From Thioalkalivibrio sp. AKL19 (GTDB lineage: Bacteria; Pseudomonadota; Gammaproteobacteria; Ectothiorhodospirales; Ectothiorhodospiraceae): 64,000 bases of DNA. Location of the stretch: positions 248,001 to 312,000 of the forward strand of contig NZ_ATUK01000011.1 in the NCBI RefSeq assembly GCF_000420165.1, given 5' to 3'. The notes under the pieces were generated by a model. It saw nothing but the letters and a program-made list of their open reading frames with translations. It had not been told where the DNA came from and searched no databases. Every line of letters starts with the position of its first letter. Within the stretch, counting starts at the first letter, position 1. Made by a program: the position numbers and the translations under genes. Positions 7,655-18,712 of this stretch are shown here, piece after piece.

Positions 7655-9697
7655 TCAGGCCGCGCGGGTGTCGCGCCCGGCGGCCATCCGCGCGATCCCC
7701 GCGACATCCAGGATCAGGGCCACCTGGCCGTCCCCGAGGATGGTCGCGCCGGCGGTGCCGGGGACCTTGCGGAAATTGGTTTCCAGCGTCTTGATGACGA
7801 CCTGTTGCTGGCCGAGCAGGTCATCCACCCGCAGGGCTACCCGCTGGTCGTCCGCCTCGGCGACCACCAGCAAGGCGCGCTCCGGAAGCGGGCTGGGCTC
7901 GGCGCGACCGAACAACGCCGCGAGGTCGATGATCGGGATGTACTCGTCGCGCAGGCGATACAACGGCAGCTTGCCAAAGGCCTGTTTCACGCTTTCCGGA
8001 AGGGTCTGGAGGGACTCCACGATCGCGATCAGCGGGATCACGAAGGTCTCGTCGCCGACCTTCAGGAGCTGGCCGTCCATGATCGACAGCGTCAGCGGCA
8101 GGCGGATGGTCAGGCGCGAGCCCTTGCCGGGCTCGGACTCCAGCTCGACGTTGCCGCCCAGGCCGCGGATGTTCTTCTTCACCACGTCCATGCCGACGCC
8201 GCGGCCGGAGAGATCGCTGACCTGGTCCGCGGTGGAAAGCCCCGGTTCGAAGACCAGTTGCAGGATCTCGTGGCGGTCCAGCTGCTGGTTCGGACCCACC
8301 AGCCCGGTGTCACGGGCCTTGGCCAGGATACGGTCGGCATCCATGCCCTTGCCGTCGTCGCGGATCTCGATGATGACGTTGCCGCCACGGTGATAGGCCT
8401 CCAGGGTGACCTGGCCGGTCTCCGGCTTGCCGGCCGCCGCGCGCGCCTCGGGCCGTTCGATGCCGTGATCCACGGCATTGCGCACCAGGTGCACCAGGGG
8501 GTCGCCCAGGTGCTCCATCACGGTCTTGTCGATCTCGGTGTATTCGCCCTTCAGGGTCAGCTCGATCTGCTTGCCGAGTTGCCCGGAGATGTCGTGTACC
8601 AGCCGCGGGAAACGGTTGAAGACCTGCGCGATCGGCACCATGCGGATGCCCATCACGCTCTCCTGCAGCTCGCGGGTGTTGCGTTCCAGTTCGGCCAGGC
8701 CGGTGCGCAGGCGCTCGATCTGCGCCTCCATCTGCGACGGATCTTCCTCGAGCTGCTCGCTGATGTCGGTCAGCATCGACTGGGTGATGACCAGCTCGCC
8801 GACCATGTCGATCAGCGCATCGATCTTGCCGGTGTTCACCCGCATGGAGCTGGATTCGGCCCCGCGAGCGCTGCCCCCGCTGCCCTTCGCTGCGGTCTCC
8901 GGCCGGGCGGGCGTATCCGCGGCGGCTCCGGGCTCGGGCGCGGACGACTCGTCGGGAGCGACCGGTGCGGCCTCGAGGGGTTCGATGACGAGATCGCATT
9001 CGTCCTCGACCCACTCGAAGACCTCCTCGATCTGGTCGCCGGTGGCGTCGCCTTCCAGTTCCAGGGTCCAGGCGAGATAGCAGTCCTCCGGATCGAATGC
9101 CTCCGCGCTGTCGGGCAGGCGATCGGTCTCGCAATGCACGGTCAGCCGGCCGAGTTCTGCCAGGACCTCGAACATGCGCAGGGGGTCGTTGCCGGTGCGC
9201 ATCAGGTCCGCATAGGGGCGGAAGTGAATCCGCCAGCCGCGCGGACCATCGTCGTTGCCGTCGCCGGGGCCTTCTTCCGATCCATCACTCGGCGCAGGAT
9301 CCCGGGGCGGGGCGGCGTCACCCAGGTGGGCTTCGATCAGGGTGCGGACCTCCGCAACCTCGGCGGCGTCCGCCTCCCCGCCGTCGCGTGCGGCGTGCAG
9401 CTGGGCGCGCAGAATGTCCACTGCCCGCAGGAGAAGGTTCACCGTTTCCGGTGCCGCATCCTGTTCGCCATTGCGCATCCGGTCGAGCAGGGTCTCCACA
9501 CCGTGGGTGAACTCGGAGATCGCGCCGAATCCGAACGTGCCGGCCCCACCCTTGATCGAATGGGCGCAGCGAAAGATGGTATTCAGCGTCTCCGGATCGC
9601 CGCCATCCAGCGCCAGGAGCTCGGTCTCCATGCGCTCCAGCCCCTCGAAGCTCTCTTCGAGAAAGGCGTCGACGAACTGGGCCATGTCGATGGACAT
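7655..9697 (-). CDS. cheA: Chemotaxis histidine kinase CheA
   Basis: CheA autophosphorylates in response to receptor state and passes phosphate to CheY and CheB. The 680-residue protein shows an N-terminal HPt domain with phospho-His46 (RCAHSIKGGAGTFGFG), a P2-like region at about 145-250, a Pro/Ala/Gly-rich linker, a dimerisation domain from about 305 (VNTGKIDALIDMVGELVITQ), the ATP-binding domain (LVHLVRNAVDHGIE, then DDGKGMD and GRGVGMDVVKKNI), and a C-terminal CheW-like domain. All key boxes look intact. The gene begins two bases after the cheY stop. A second in-frame ATG four codons on is also possible as start. Confidence 0.97.
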   Translation of the reverse strand: MSIDMAQFVDAFLEESFEGLERMETELLALDGGDPETLNTIFRCAHSIKGGAGTFGFGAISEFTHGVETLLDRMRNGEQDAAPETVNLLLRAVDILRAQLHAARDGGEADAAEVAEVRTLIEAHLGDAAPPRDPAPSDGSEEGPGDGNDDGPRGWRIHFRPYADLMRTGNDPLRMFEVLAELGRLTVHCETDRLPDSAEAFDPEDCYLAWTLELEGDATGDQIEEVFEWVEDECDLVIEPLEAAPVAPDESSAPEPGAAADTPARPETAAKGSGGSARGAESSSMRVNTGKIDALIDMVGELVITQSMLTDISEQLEEDPSQMEAQIERLRTGLAELERNTRELQESVMGIRMVPIAQVFNRFPRLVHDISGQLGKQIELTLKGEYTEIDKTVMEHLGDPLVHLVRNAVDHGIERPEARAAAGKPETGQVTLEAYHRGGNVIIEIRDDGKGMDADRILAKARDTGLVGPNQQLDRHEILQLVFEPGLSTADQVSDLSGRGVGMDVVKKNIRGLGGNVELESEPGKGSRLTIRLPLTLSIMDGQLLKVGDETFVIPLIAIVESLQTLPESVKQAFGKLPLYRLRDEYIPIIDLAALFGRAEPSPLPERALLVVAEADDQRVALRVDDLLGQQQVVIKTLETNFRKVPGTAGATILGDGQVALILDVAGIARMAAGRDTRAA

Positions 9698-9699
9698 GA

Positions 9700-10062
9700 C
9701 TAGCGCAGCACCCGGTTCACGGTGTTCATCAGCTGATCCGGGTCGAACGGCTTGACCAGCCAGCCGGTGGCGCCGGCCGCCTTGCCTTCCTGCTTCTTCT
9801 CCGGCCCGGCCTCGGTGGTGAGCACCAGGATGGGGGTGAACTTGTAGTCGCCCAGTTTGCGCAGTTCCCGCGTCAGCTGCAGGCCGTCCATAGTGGGCAT
9901 GTTCACGTCGGTGATTACGAGATCCGCCTTCGCGCCCTGGGCCTTGCTCAGGCCGTCCTTGCCGTCGCGCCCCTCCACGACCTCGTGTCCGGCCTGCTTG
10001 AGGGTGAATGCGACCATCTGGCGCATCGAGGCGGAATCGTCCACCACCAGAACCTTAGCCAT
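9700..10062 (-). CDS. cheY: Chemotaxis response regulator CheY
   Basis: This is a stand-alone 120-residue receiver domain, [16 protein letters not shown], with phospho-acceptor Asp52 (LVITDVNMPTMDG), the switch Thr (VLTTEAG) and Lys in VKPFDPDQL. The chosen ATG at 10062 has an AGGAG Shine-Dalgarno seven bases upstream; a longer in-frame start exists but would add residues not found in CheY. The start overlaps the STAS gene end by 8 bases. Unlike in a classical swimming operon, no cheZ or flagellar gene is seen here, so its output could be flagellar or not. Confidence 0.95.
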   Translation of the reverse strand: MAKVLVVDDSASMRQMVAFTLKQAGHEVVEGRDGKDGLSKAQGAKADLVITDVNMPTMDGLQLTRELRKLGDYKFTPILVLTTEAGPEKKQEGKAAGATGWLVKPFDPDQLMNTVNRVLR

Positions 10063-10360
10063 TGATCTCTCCTGAATCCGTGTTGTGTTGTCCGGCACTC
10101 GCGGCGGCCCAGTCCGCGCCGAGCGCCTGGAAGGCCTGCGCGAGGACGGCGCTGGCGCCGTCGATTAAGAAGGCCTGCGTCTTGCGTGTCGCCGTGTGGC
10201 GGGCCATCAGCAGCACCTGCACACCGGCGGCGTCGATATCGGCCACGGACGCTGCGTCTACCCGAAGGTTCTCGCCGGCATCCAGTGCCGCGCGCAGCTC
10301 CTGCCAGCAGTCGGCTGCGGTGTCGATGCGCAGGCGTTCCGGGAGCGCAATGGTGGTCAT
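10055..10360 (-). CDS. STAS-domain protein, first gene of chemosensory operon
   Basis: This 101-residue protein has the STAS fold pattern of the SpoIIAA/MlaB type: a strand (TIALPERL), then VDAASVADIDAAGVQVLLMA, where the Asp-Ile-Asp-Ala-Ala-Gly loop occupies the usual DSSG phosphorylation site. Here the position lacks a serine (DIDAAGVQ), so phosphorylation in the classical way is doubtful and a MlaB-like or binding-only role is possible. A GGAAAGG Shine-Dalgarno precedes the ATG. It overlaps cheY by 8 bases and leads the operon, mirroring the STAS gene at the far end. Confidence 0.85.
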   Translation of the reverse strand: MTTIALPERLRIDTAADCWQELRAALDAGENLRVDAASVADIDAAGVQVLLMARHTATRKTQAFLIDGASAVLAQAFQALGADWAAASAGQHNTDSGEING

Positions 10361-10390
10361 CGGCGTTACCTTTCCGTGAATTAGTGCTCA

Positions 10391-10409
10391 CTGTACAGGA
10401 TATGTACAG
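10391..10409. promoter_or_regulatory. Perfect dyad CTGTACA-N5-TGTACAG in che/tmcA divergent intergenic region
   Basis: Two perfect 7-base arms separated by GGATA lie 31 bases upstream of the first gene of the chemosensory operon and about 180 bases upstream of tmcA. The position and symmetry suggest a dimeric regulator site controlling the che operon. The half-site spacing (CTGT-N11-ACAG) does not match LexA or lux-box spacing (N8). I cannot name the regulator. Confidence 0.45.
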
Positions 10410-10589
10410 GTATTCGCCAGCCATTCGTAAAAAACTTGTACGGCTGCCGGAGGGAAAACTTGAGGACGGATTCAGAGGTAGATGCCGGCCGAGGCCTGGA
10501 CTTTTGCCGCACCGGTGTGACCAGATGCCGTTTCTGTCCCCGCGAGGCCGCATTTTCCATGAGCCATTCGACCCCGGTGAGGTGCTGAG

Positions 10590-12536
10590 ATGGAGGCGCG
10601 TTCGCTCTACCGCCTGTCGACTGACCCGGACGCTCGCCGTGCGGTCGAGGCCTGGTTGCGGGCCGCTGCGGTCCGGGATTCGGTCCTCTGGGTGGGGGGG
10701 CATGCTCCCGAGGGGCTGCCGCACGTGGCCCCCGCGCAGGCCGGGCACTGGCTCGGGCACGAGGTGCAGGCCCTGGTGTTCGAGGCCGGCGAGCCGCTTG
10801 CTGTGGATGCGCTGGTCACGGCCGCGGGGTTGCTGCGCGGCCGTGGCACCCTGGTGATCCTCGACGGAGTCACCGGTGATGGCGTGTTTGCCCGGCGCTG
10901 GCGGGCGGCACTGGCCGAACCGTGGATACAGACGATCGGTTCACCATCGATGGACCGGTTGCCCCCCGTGCCGGCAGCAACGCCGGCCCCGTTCGCCTGG
11001 ACACCGGATCAGCGGGTTGCGCTGGACCGCCTGGCGCGGCTGGAGACGGGGGAGTGCCTGGCGCTTACAGCACCCCGCGGGCGCGGCAAGTCGACCTTGC
11101 TGGGGGAATTCCTGGGCATGGCGCTGGCGAGGGGTGAAGCCGGTATCACGCTGACCGCCCCGGGTTCACGGGCCGTGGACGCCCTGCTGGCACGTGCCCG
11201 GCAGTGGGAGAATGCCGCGGATCGATGCTACCGGGCCCCCGATCGCCTGCTGGACGACTCCGTGCGGCTGGATACCCTGATTGTCGACGAGGCGGCGAAC
11301 CTGCCGGTGGAGCGCTTGCTGCGGCTGGCCCGCCGGGCGCGACGCCTGGTGCTGGCGACCACGACCGGCGGATTTGAGGGGAGCGGGCAGGGCTTCCGGT
11401 TGCGTGCCCTGCCGGCGCTGGAGGCCGCGGGGTTTCGGGTGCGGACGCAGGCGCTGGATACCCCGGTGCGCTGGGGCCCTGGGGATCCGCTGGAGGACTG
11501 GCTCAATCGGTTGTTCCTGCTGGAGGCCGAGAGCTTGACGCCGTCCGTCCAGGCCGTCTGCCTGCGCTGGCGCATGGGCGCGGCCTTGGCGAACTTGCCG
11601 CAGACCCTGGAGGCGGTCACGGGCTTGCTGGCGGATGCGCACTACCGCACCCGGCCCTCGGATCTTGCCCGCTGGCTGGACGACCCCGGGGTTCGGGTGT
11701 TGTGCATGGAGGGAGCGGGCGACGGGGCGCTGTTTGGCGTGGCCCTGATCCAGGAGGAGGCTGGCCTGGAGCCGGCCCTGGCCGAAGCGGTCTGGGCGGG
11801 CGAACGGCGCCCGCAGGGACATTTCCTGCCTTGCACCCTCGCCGCGCGGGGCGATTTTGACCTGGCGTCGGCAGCTGCCTGGCGCATCCAGCGTATTGCG
11901 GTACACCCCCGCTGGCAGGGGCGGGGGCTGGGCGGCCGATTGCTGCGTGCGGTCGCGGACCGGGCCCAATTCGAAGGCATGGGGCTGCTCGGCGCCAGCT
12001 TCGGTCTGCAGCCCGCACTGCTGCGTCTCTGGCGGCGGGCGGGCTACGGCCTCGTGCGCGTCGGCACCCAGCCGGATGCGGCCAGCGGCCAGGTCAGCGG
12101 CGTGGTCCTGCGTGCGGTGGCGCCCGCATTGCAGCCCCGGCTGGAGGCGACATGGGAGGATTTTCGGCGCGACTGGCCCGTCTGGCATCGGCGATTCCTG
12201 CCCGCTGCAACCGCTGCCATGGTCGATGCGGTGCTGGCGTCACCCGCGGGTGATTCGGCTCGCGTGGACGCGCCGGTCGACCCGGCCGCGGACCGGGCGG
12301 AGGTGCGGGCCTTTGCCGAGCGCGCGCGGCCGCTGGAGTGGGTGCTGCCCGCGTTGCTGCGGCAGCTGGCGGCGTCCCCTCCGGTGGAGCCGGAAGGCCG
12401 GTTGCTCGCCGCGAGCCTGACCGCGCCGATCGACTGGCCCCGGCTGGCGCGCGAACTGGGGGTGTCCGGGCGGCGCGGGGTCACCCGCAGGCTGCGTCGC
12501 GCCGCCCGGACCTGGCTGGAACCGCAGGGTCGCTGA
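10590..12536 (+). CDS. tmcA: tRNA(Met) cytidine acetyltransferase TmcA
   Basis: TmcA makes N4-acetylcytidine at the wobble position of elongator tRNA-Met, using ATP and acetyl-CoA. The 648-residue protein carries, in order, an N-terminal DUF1726-type domain, an RNA-helicase-like module with Walker A (TAPRGRGKSTLLGEF, about 160) and Walker B (LIVDEAANLPVERLL), a GNAT acetyltransferase domain (RIAVHPRWQGRGLGGRLLRA, about 435), and a C-terminal tRNA-binding part. The length is slightly below the E. coli protein. It is transcribed away from the che operon and converges on the next chemoreceptor gene with a 9-base gap. Confidence 0.96.
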   Translation: MEARSLYRLSTDPDARRAVEAWLRAAAVRDSVLWVGGHAPEGLPHVAPAQAGHWLGHEVQALVFEAGEPLAVDALVTAAGLLRGRGTLVILDGVTGDGVFARRWRAALAEPWIQTIGSPSMDRLPPVPAATPAPFAWTPDQRVALDRLARLETGECLALTAPRGRGKSTLLGEFLGMALARGEAGITLTAPGSRAVDALLARARQWENAADRCYRAPDRLLDDSVRLDTLIVDEAANLPVERLLRLARRARRLVLATTTGGFEGSGQGFRLRALPALEAAGFRVRTQALDTPVRWGPGDPLEDWLNRLFLLEAESLTPSVQAVCLRWRMGAALANLPQTLEAVTGLLADAHYRTRPSDLARWLDDPGVRVLCMEGAGDGALFGVALIQEEAGLEPALAEAVWAGERRPQGHFLPCTLAARGDFDLASAAAWRIQRIAVHPRWQGRGLGGRLLRAVADRAQFEGMGLLGASFGLQPALLRLWRRAGYGLVRVGTQPDAASGQVSGVVLRAVAPALQPRLEATWEDFRRDWPVWHRRFLPAATAAMVDAVLASPAGDSARVDAPVDPAADRAEVRAFAERARPLEWVLPALLRQLAASPPVEPEGRLLAASLTAPIDWPRLARELGVSGRRGVTRRLRRAARTWLEPQGR

Positions 12537-12545
12537 CGCCCAGGC

Positions 12546-14561
12546 CTACAGGCGGAACTGGGCCAGCGCCTGCTGGATCTCCTTCTCCACCTGCTTGAGT
12601 TCGTCGGAGGCGGCGCTGACGCGGTCGGCGGTGTTGGCCGACTGATCCGCCTCGTCGGAGATCTGCACGATGTTGCGGTTGATGTCCTCGACCACGGTGC
12701 TCTGCTGGCGCGAGGCGACCGCGATCTGCTCGGTCATCTCCACGATGGTGGTGACCGACTGGCGGATCTGCTGCAGGGCCCCGTTGACCTCGGAGGTGTG
12801 CTCCATGGTGTTCTCGGCCTCCTCCTGCCCGTTCTGCATGGCCTTCACCGCACTGTCGGTGGCGGACTGAAGGCGGGCGATCATGGTCTCGATCTCGTCG
12901 GTGGATTCCTGGGTGCGGGTGGCCAGCTTGCGCACCTCGTCGGCGACCACGGCGAAGCCGCGGCCGTGCTCGCCGGCCCGGGCGGCCTCGATGGCCGCGT
13001 TCAGGGCCAGCAGGTTGGTCTGTTCGGCGACGCCGCGGATCACTTCGAGGATGGTCCCGATCTGCTTGGAGTCCTCGCCCAGCTTGGCCACGGTACCGGC
13101 CGCCTGTTCGACGGTTCCGAGCAGGGAGGCCATGGACTCGATGTTCTTGCTCATCACCTCGGAGCCGTTGTTCACCGCATCCCCGGCCTCCTGGCCGGCC
13201 TGGGAGGTCGCGTCGGTGTTGCGCGCGATCTCCTCGGCGCTGCTTTGCAGTTCGTTGATCGCGGTGGCGACGCGTTCCGTCTCGTCGCGCTGGCGCGAGA
13301 CCGCTTCGCGGGCCTCGTAGGCCTCCTGGTTCAGATTCTCGGTGGCCCGGTTCAGCGTCTCGGTGCTGCCCCGGGCGTTGCCGATGGCCTGAGCGATCTT
13401 GTCGGTGAAGCGGTTGAAAGCGCGACCGAGCTGCGCGGTCTCGATCAGCCCGTTCTCGTCCAGCCGGCGGCTCAGATCTCCATCGCCGTCGGCGATCTCC
13501 TCGAGCGCCGCCGTGGAGTGGGCCAGGGCGCGCCGCACCACCAGGATGATGAACACGGCACCGGCCAGGCCCAGGATTACCCCGATCAGGGCCAGCACGC
13601 CCTGGGTGGTCTGGGTGGCGCGCATGTCGGCGGTCAGGGCGGCGGCGCTGCGCTCGGCGCGGGTGGTGATGCGATCGCTGAGCCCCTGCAGGTGGTCACG
13701 GGCCTCGACCAGTAGCGGACCAATCTCGGTGCGGATCAGGTACGCGTCCTGCAGGGCCTGTTCGCTGCCGTGGATCTCGATCAGGTCGTCCAGGGCGGCG
13801 TTCTGGATCTCGAGGGCACCCTGGAAATCCTCCAGCGCGATCTGCTGCTCGAAGTCCAGGTCATCGAACTGTTCCATCAACTGTGCGCTGATGTCGTTGG
13901 TGCGGGTGGAGAACAGGCGCACGTTCTCGCGAAACGCATCGTCGCGGAAGGCGATGAAACCGCGCAGGTTCGACGTGACCTGAACCACCGACATGCGCAG
14001 GTCGTGCAGGGTGTCAAGACGGTCCCAGGAGCGCTGGAAGCGCGGCAGGGCCATCTCGGCATCGATCATCATGTTGGTCTGCTGGGTCATCTCGCGACTG
14101 GCGGGGTTGGCCCGGGCATTGGCAATCCCCAGCGCCGGCATGTTCTCGGCGGCGTTCTCGGCGACCTCGACCAGGCGCTCATCGAAGCTGGCGAACTGGT
14201 CCACCAGGCGGCGCACCTCGGTCGCGCTGGCGGCGAGTTCCTCGTCCGCCGCGATCACCGGGTCCTCGTTCAGCGCGCGGGTGGCAGCATCAAGCTCGCG
14301 CATCGCGTTCTGCCAGGCATCGCGGTGCGACTGCTCCTCGCTCATCAGATAGAAGCCGAGGAATGCCGCGCTTTCCTGCAGCAGCTGCTCGACATCATTG
14401 ACGCGGGCCACGGCCGGGTAGTCCGCCTGGGTGAGCTGTTCGACCCCCTGGCTACCCGTACTCATCGCGCGCAGGGCCAGCAGGGAATTGATGATCAGGA
14501 TGGCGACTACCAGGCCGAAGCCGGCGATCAGCAGCCCCCGGATGGAGAGTTTGTCCAGCAT
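12546..14561 (-). CDS. Membrane methyl-accepting chemotaxis protein
   Basis: This is a classical 671-residue chemoreceptor. TM1 is at about 9-28 ([20 protein letters not shown]), a helical periplasmic sensor spans roughly 30-310, TM2 lies at about 318-340 ([20 protein letters not shown]), followed by HAMP ([15 protein letters not shown]) and a complete signalling domain with tip [20 protein letters not shown]. The C-terminus (ALAQFRL) has no WxxF tether, unlike the soluble receptor at 4-6 kb, so it may belong to a different chemosensory array, such as the flagellar one elsewhere in the genome. The ligand cannot be read from sequence. It is monocistronic as far as visible. Confidence 0.95.
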   Translation of the reverse strand: MLDKLSIRGLLIAGFGLVVAILIINSLLALRAMSTGSQGVEQLTQADYPAVARVNDVEQLLQESAAFLGFYLMSEEQSHRDAWQNAMRELDAATRALNEDPVIAADEELAASATEVRRLVDQFASFDERLVEVAENAAENMPALGIANARANPASREMTQQTNMMIDAEMALPRFQRSWDRLDTLHDLRMSVVQVTSNLRGFIAFRDDAFRENVRLFSTRTNDISAQLMEQFDDLDFEQQIALEDFQGALEIQNAALDDLIEIHGSEQALQDAYLIRTEIGPLLVEARDHLQGLSDRITTRAERSAAALTADMRATQTTQGVLALIGVILGLAGAVFIILVVRRALAHSTAALEEIADGDGDLSRRLDENGLIETAQLGRAFNRFTDKIAQAIGNARGSTETLNRATENLNQEAYEAREAVSRQRDETERVATAINELQSSAEEIARNTDATSQAGQEAGDAVNNGSEVMSKNIESMASLLGTVEQAAGTVAKLGEDSKQIGTILEVIRGVAEQTNLLALNAAIEAARAGEHGRGFAVVADEVRKLATRTQESTDEIETMIARLQSATDSAVKAMQNGQEEAENTMEHTSEVNGALQQIRQSVTTIVEMTEQIAVASRQQSTVVEDINRNIVQISDEADQSANTADRVSAASDELKQVEKEIQQALAQFRL

Positions 14562-14913
14562 GCGATGACTCCTTCAACGCGCCTTGTGTCCGGCGCTTCG
14601 CGAACCGGTCGCGGTCACAAGCACCGCGAGCCCGAAAGGTGGCTATTCAACCCCTGTTACGGCAGGCCCCGGGCAGAGTTGAGCGTCGATGGAACACGGA
14701 TCCATTTATGCGCTTACGCCCGAGTCCCTGCCTTGCATCGTTTTGAGGTGGGTATGCCGGGTTCCCCGGTTCCACGTTGCGTTCCGGTAATCCAGCACGG
14801 GCGGGCAGCAGTACGGCTGCCCGAGGTCTCGGAATACGCGGGGTCCCAACGTGAATCCGTACATTATCTCCCTGTTGCCCGGAAACCCGATCGGATTGTA
14901 GACGTGACGGGGC
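14562..14913. other. 352-base intergenic region, no gene recognised
   Basis: The region separates the chemoreceptor start from the uup stop. I see no convincing ORF and no tRNA. It must hold the promoter of the receptor gene. The bases just upstream of the receptor (about 14580-14700, minus strand) are rich in short complementary runs, but I could not match them to a known riboswitch, and no clear sigma-28 (TAAA-N15-GCCGATAA) site was found. Confidence 0.6.
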
Positions 14914-16818
<1,905 letters not shown>

Positions 16819-17213
16819 TCGAGTTCCGGTCGCGAGCGAGTGTTGTAGCGGGCGCCAAGACTATCACCTTGGCGTGCCGTAGCGCGCACCGTGAGGCCTT
16901 TCAGGCTCGCCATCCCGGAGCGCGAATTGCGTTCTTTCTACTGCCTGCCGGGAGAGGCCGGCCCAGCGCGTCCGGAGCGAGGTTCCCGGGCGGAATCCGG
17001 GTGCCCTTCTTTGGGTACTTTCTTGGGCAAGCAAGAAAGGACCTCGCGGCGCGCTCGCGAGAGAGCGCGCGGCAGGCGGCCGGACGAAGGCACCGTAAAC
17101 ACCGGAGGACGAACCCGGACCAGCCACAACAGGGCAGGCGGCTGGGCGAAGGCATGTAAACACCGACGACGAGCCGTGGCCAGCCGGCGGAGTCGGCGGG
17201 GACGAGGCGGGCG
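16819..17213. repeat. 395-base non-coding region with a two-copy imperfect direct repeat
   Basis: Two related units of about 55 bases lie at 17071-17126 and 17133-17186. Both run GGCAGGCGGC..G.CGAAGGCA, then GTAAACACCG, then GACGAnCC..G.CCAGCC. The preceding part (about 17005-17045) contains the string TTTGGGTACTTTCTTGGGCA and its surroundings, which resemble a dispersed intergenic sequence often mis-annotated as short ORFs in gammaproteobacteria (translations with KKGTRIPPG-like words). Short ORFs here have no family resemblance and were not called. The region also lies between uup and the 3' end of an MFS gene. Confidence 0.6.
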
Positions 17214-18554
17214 TCAGGCTTCGCCCATGAGCCAGGCGCTGACGGCGCCGGCGAGGCTCATCAGGGCGAGTACGAAGATGGCGACTTCGGTGCCGGCCAG
17301 TTGGGCCAGCAGCCCAAACAGGCCGCCGATCAGCAGCAGGCCACCGATGACCGTGTTGCTGACGGCGGTGAACGCGGCGCGCGTTTCCTGGGTTGCCATG
17401 TCGACCAGGTACGTCTTGCGGCCCAGACGGACGCCGGCATGGCTGACCCCAAGCAGGAAGAACAGGGTCGCGTAGACCCAGCCGCCGGGGACCAGCGCAT
17501 GGTCGGTGCCGACGGGCGCGAGCCAGACGCTCAGGGCGACCGCGATGCCGAGCCCGGCCGCGAGCAGGCCCGAAAGGATCAGGACCCAGCGCGCGGAGCG
17601 ATCGGACAGCCGCCCCCAGACCGGGGCGCTGACGGCCGAGGCCAGGCCGCTGGCGAGGATCAGCAGGCCCAGGGTTCCCAGGTCGCCGGCGCTCGCGTCC
17701 TCCGCGAGCAGGACGTAGAAGGGGAGTGCCAGGGCCGTGCTCATCAACAGGGCGCGGGTCAGCACGAAGTGACCGAAGGCGCGGTCGGTCCACAGCAGGC
17801 GCATCGACTTGATGGCCTCGCTGACGGCGTTGCCGCCCCCTTCGGTGGCACCCGGATCCTCGCGCAACCCGGTAAAGGTTGCGGCGGCGACCCACCAAGC
17901 CCCGGCCGAGGCGGCCAGCAGGGCGACGAACACACCGATGCCGGCTTCGTCCAGGGTCGCGAGGGAGAGGTAGATGCCCAGCCCCAGGGTAGAGAACCCG
18001 GCCAGCGAGGCGGCATAGCCCATCACCGTCCCGCGCCGATGCTTCGCGATGGTCTTGCCCAGTACATCCTTCGCCGCAACCGAATTGATCCCGCGCGAAA
18101 GGGCAAAGACCACCAGCAGCCCGAGGATCGCCCAGCCGGCGGCCGCGCCCTCCAGGGTCAGCGCGACGATGGCCATGCCGGCCACCGCCAGGCCGGAAAG
18201 CGCGCTGCCGAGGACCCAGAAGCCCTTGCGGATGGCCCGGCGGCGAATGGATGCGGCGACGAACAGTTGCGGGAGCAGCGATCCGGACTCGCGGATCGGC
18301 ACCAGGAAGCCGGCGAAGGCGGCCGGGGCGCCCAGGGCGCCCAGCAGCCAGGCCAGCACCAGGCGCGCCGAGGCCAGCTCGTCGCCGATCTTGCTCAGGG
18401 TGTTGGAGACCAGGTGGACAAAGAAATTGACCGGCTGGGCGCGGCAGGCGTGTTCCGGGATGTCCTTGCAGACGCGGGCGTCCTCGTCGCCGGCAATCGT
18501 CTCGTACAGGGAGACGATCGGGCGCGGCAGCTTGTCCGGGGCATTCTCGGCCAT
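17214..18554 (-). CDS. Major facilitator superfamily transporter
   Basis: This 446-residue multi-pass protein has about ten to twelve hydrophobic segments, for example LVLAWLLGALGAPAAFAGFL near the N-terminus, GILGLLVVF-like helices in the middle and FVLALMSLAGAVSAWLMG at the end. The start is placed at 18554 (MAENAPDKLPRP); longer in-frame extensions would run into the upstream palindromic repeat. The N-terminal cytoplasmic part contains two cysteines and a charged segment (DEDARVCKDIPEHACRAQP), unusual for MFS proteins. The substrate cannot be inferred. The neighbour metA lies beyond a repeat, so co-transcription is uncertain. Confidence 0.85.
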   Translation of the reverse strand: MAENAPDKLPRPIVSLYETIAGDEDARVCKDIPEHACRAQPVNFFVHLVSNTLSKIGDELASARLVLAWLLGALGAPAAFAGFLVPIRESGSLLPQLFVAASIRRRAIRKGFWVLGSALSGLAVAGMAIVALTLEGAAAGWAILGLLVVFALSRGINSVAAKDVLGKTIAKHRRGTVMGYAASLAGFSTLGLGIYLSLATLDEAGIGVFVALLAASAGAWWVAAATFTGLREDPGATEGGGNAVSEAIKSMRLLWTDRAFGHFVLTRALLMSTALALPFYVLLAEDASAGDLGTLGLLILASGLASAVSAPVWGRLSDRSARWVLILSGLLAAGLGIAVALSVWLAPVGTDHALVPGGWVYATLFFLLGVSHAGVRLGRKTYLVDMATQETRAAFTAVSNTVIGGLLLIGGLFGLLAQLAGTEVAIFVLALMSLAGAVSAWLMGEA

Positions 18555-18577
18555 GAAGTCCTTCCGTTGCGTTGCCC

Positions 18578-18690
18578 CCGTCATTGCGAGGAGCGCAGCG
18601 ACGCGGCAACCTCGCACTGGAGTCACCCGGCCTGGCGCGTTGCCAACTTTGTGAGGTTGCCACGTCGCCTTTGGCTTCTCGCAATGACGG
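18578..18690. repeat. REP-like palindromic element, about 113 bases
   Basis: Outer arms read CCGTCATTGCGAGGAGCGCA on the left and the complementary TTCTCGCAATGACGG on the right; inner arms GCAACCTC and GAGGTTGCC pair again. The CATTGCGAGGAGCG...GCGACGCGGCAA string belongs to a widely dispersed palindromic family found between genes in many proteobacteria. It lies 23 bases upstream of the MFS start and downstream of the metA stop, where it could act as an mRNA-stabilising or terminating hairpin. Confidence 0.8.
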
Positions 18691-18712
18691 GGCTTCGGCC
18701 CCATGCGGGGTC

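Noticed and set aside
10391-10409. LexA or lux-type box
   Set aside because: CTGT and ACAG are 11 bases apart instead of 8, and no luxR or lexA gene is near.
16864-18684. Long minus-strand frame across the MFS gene and the upstream intergenic region
   Set aside because: Pro/Arg/Gly-rich composition without motifs; the MFS protein is in a different frame of the same strand.
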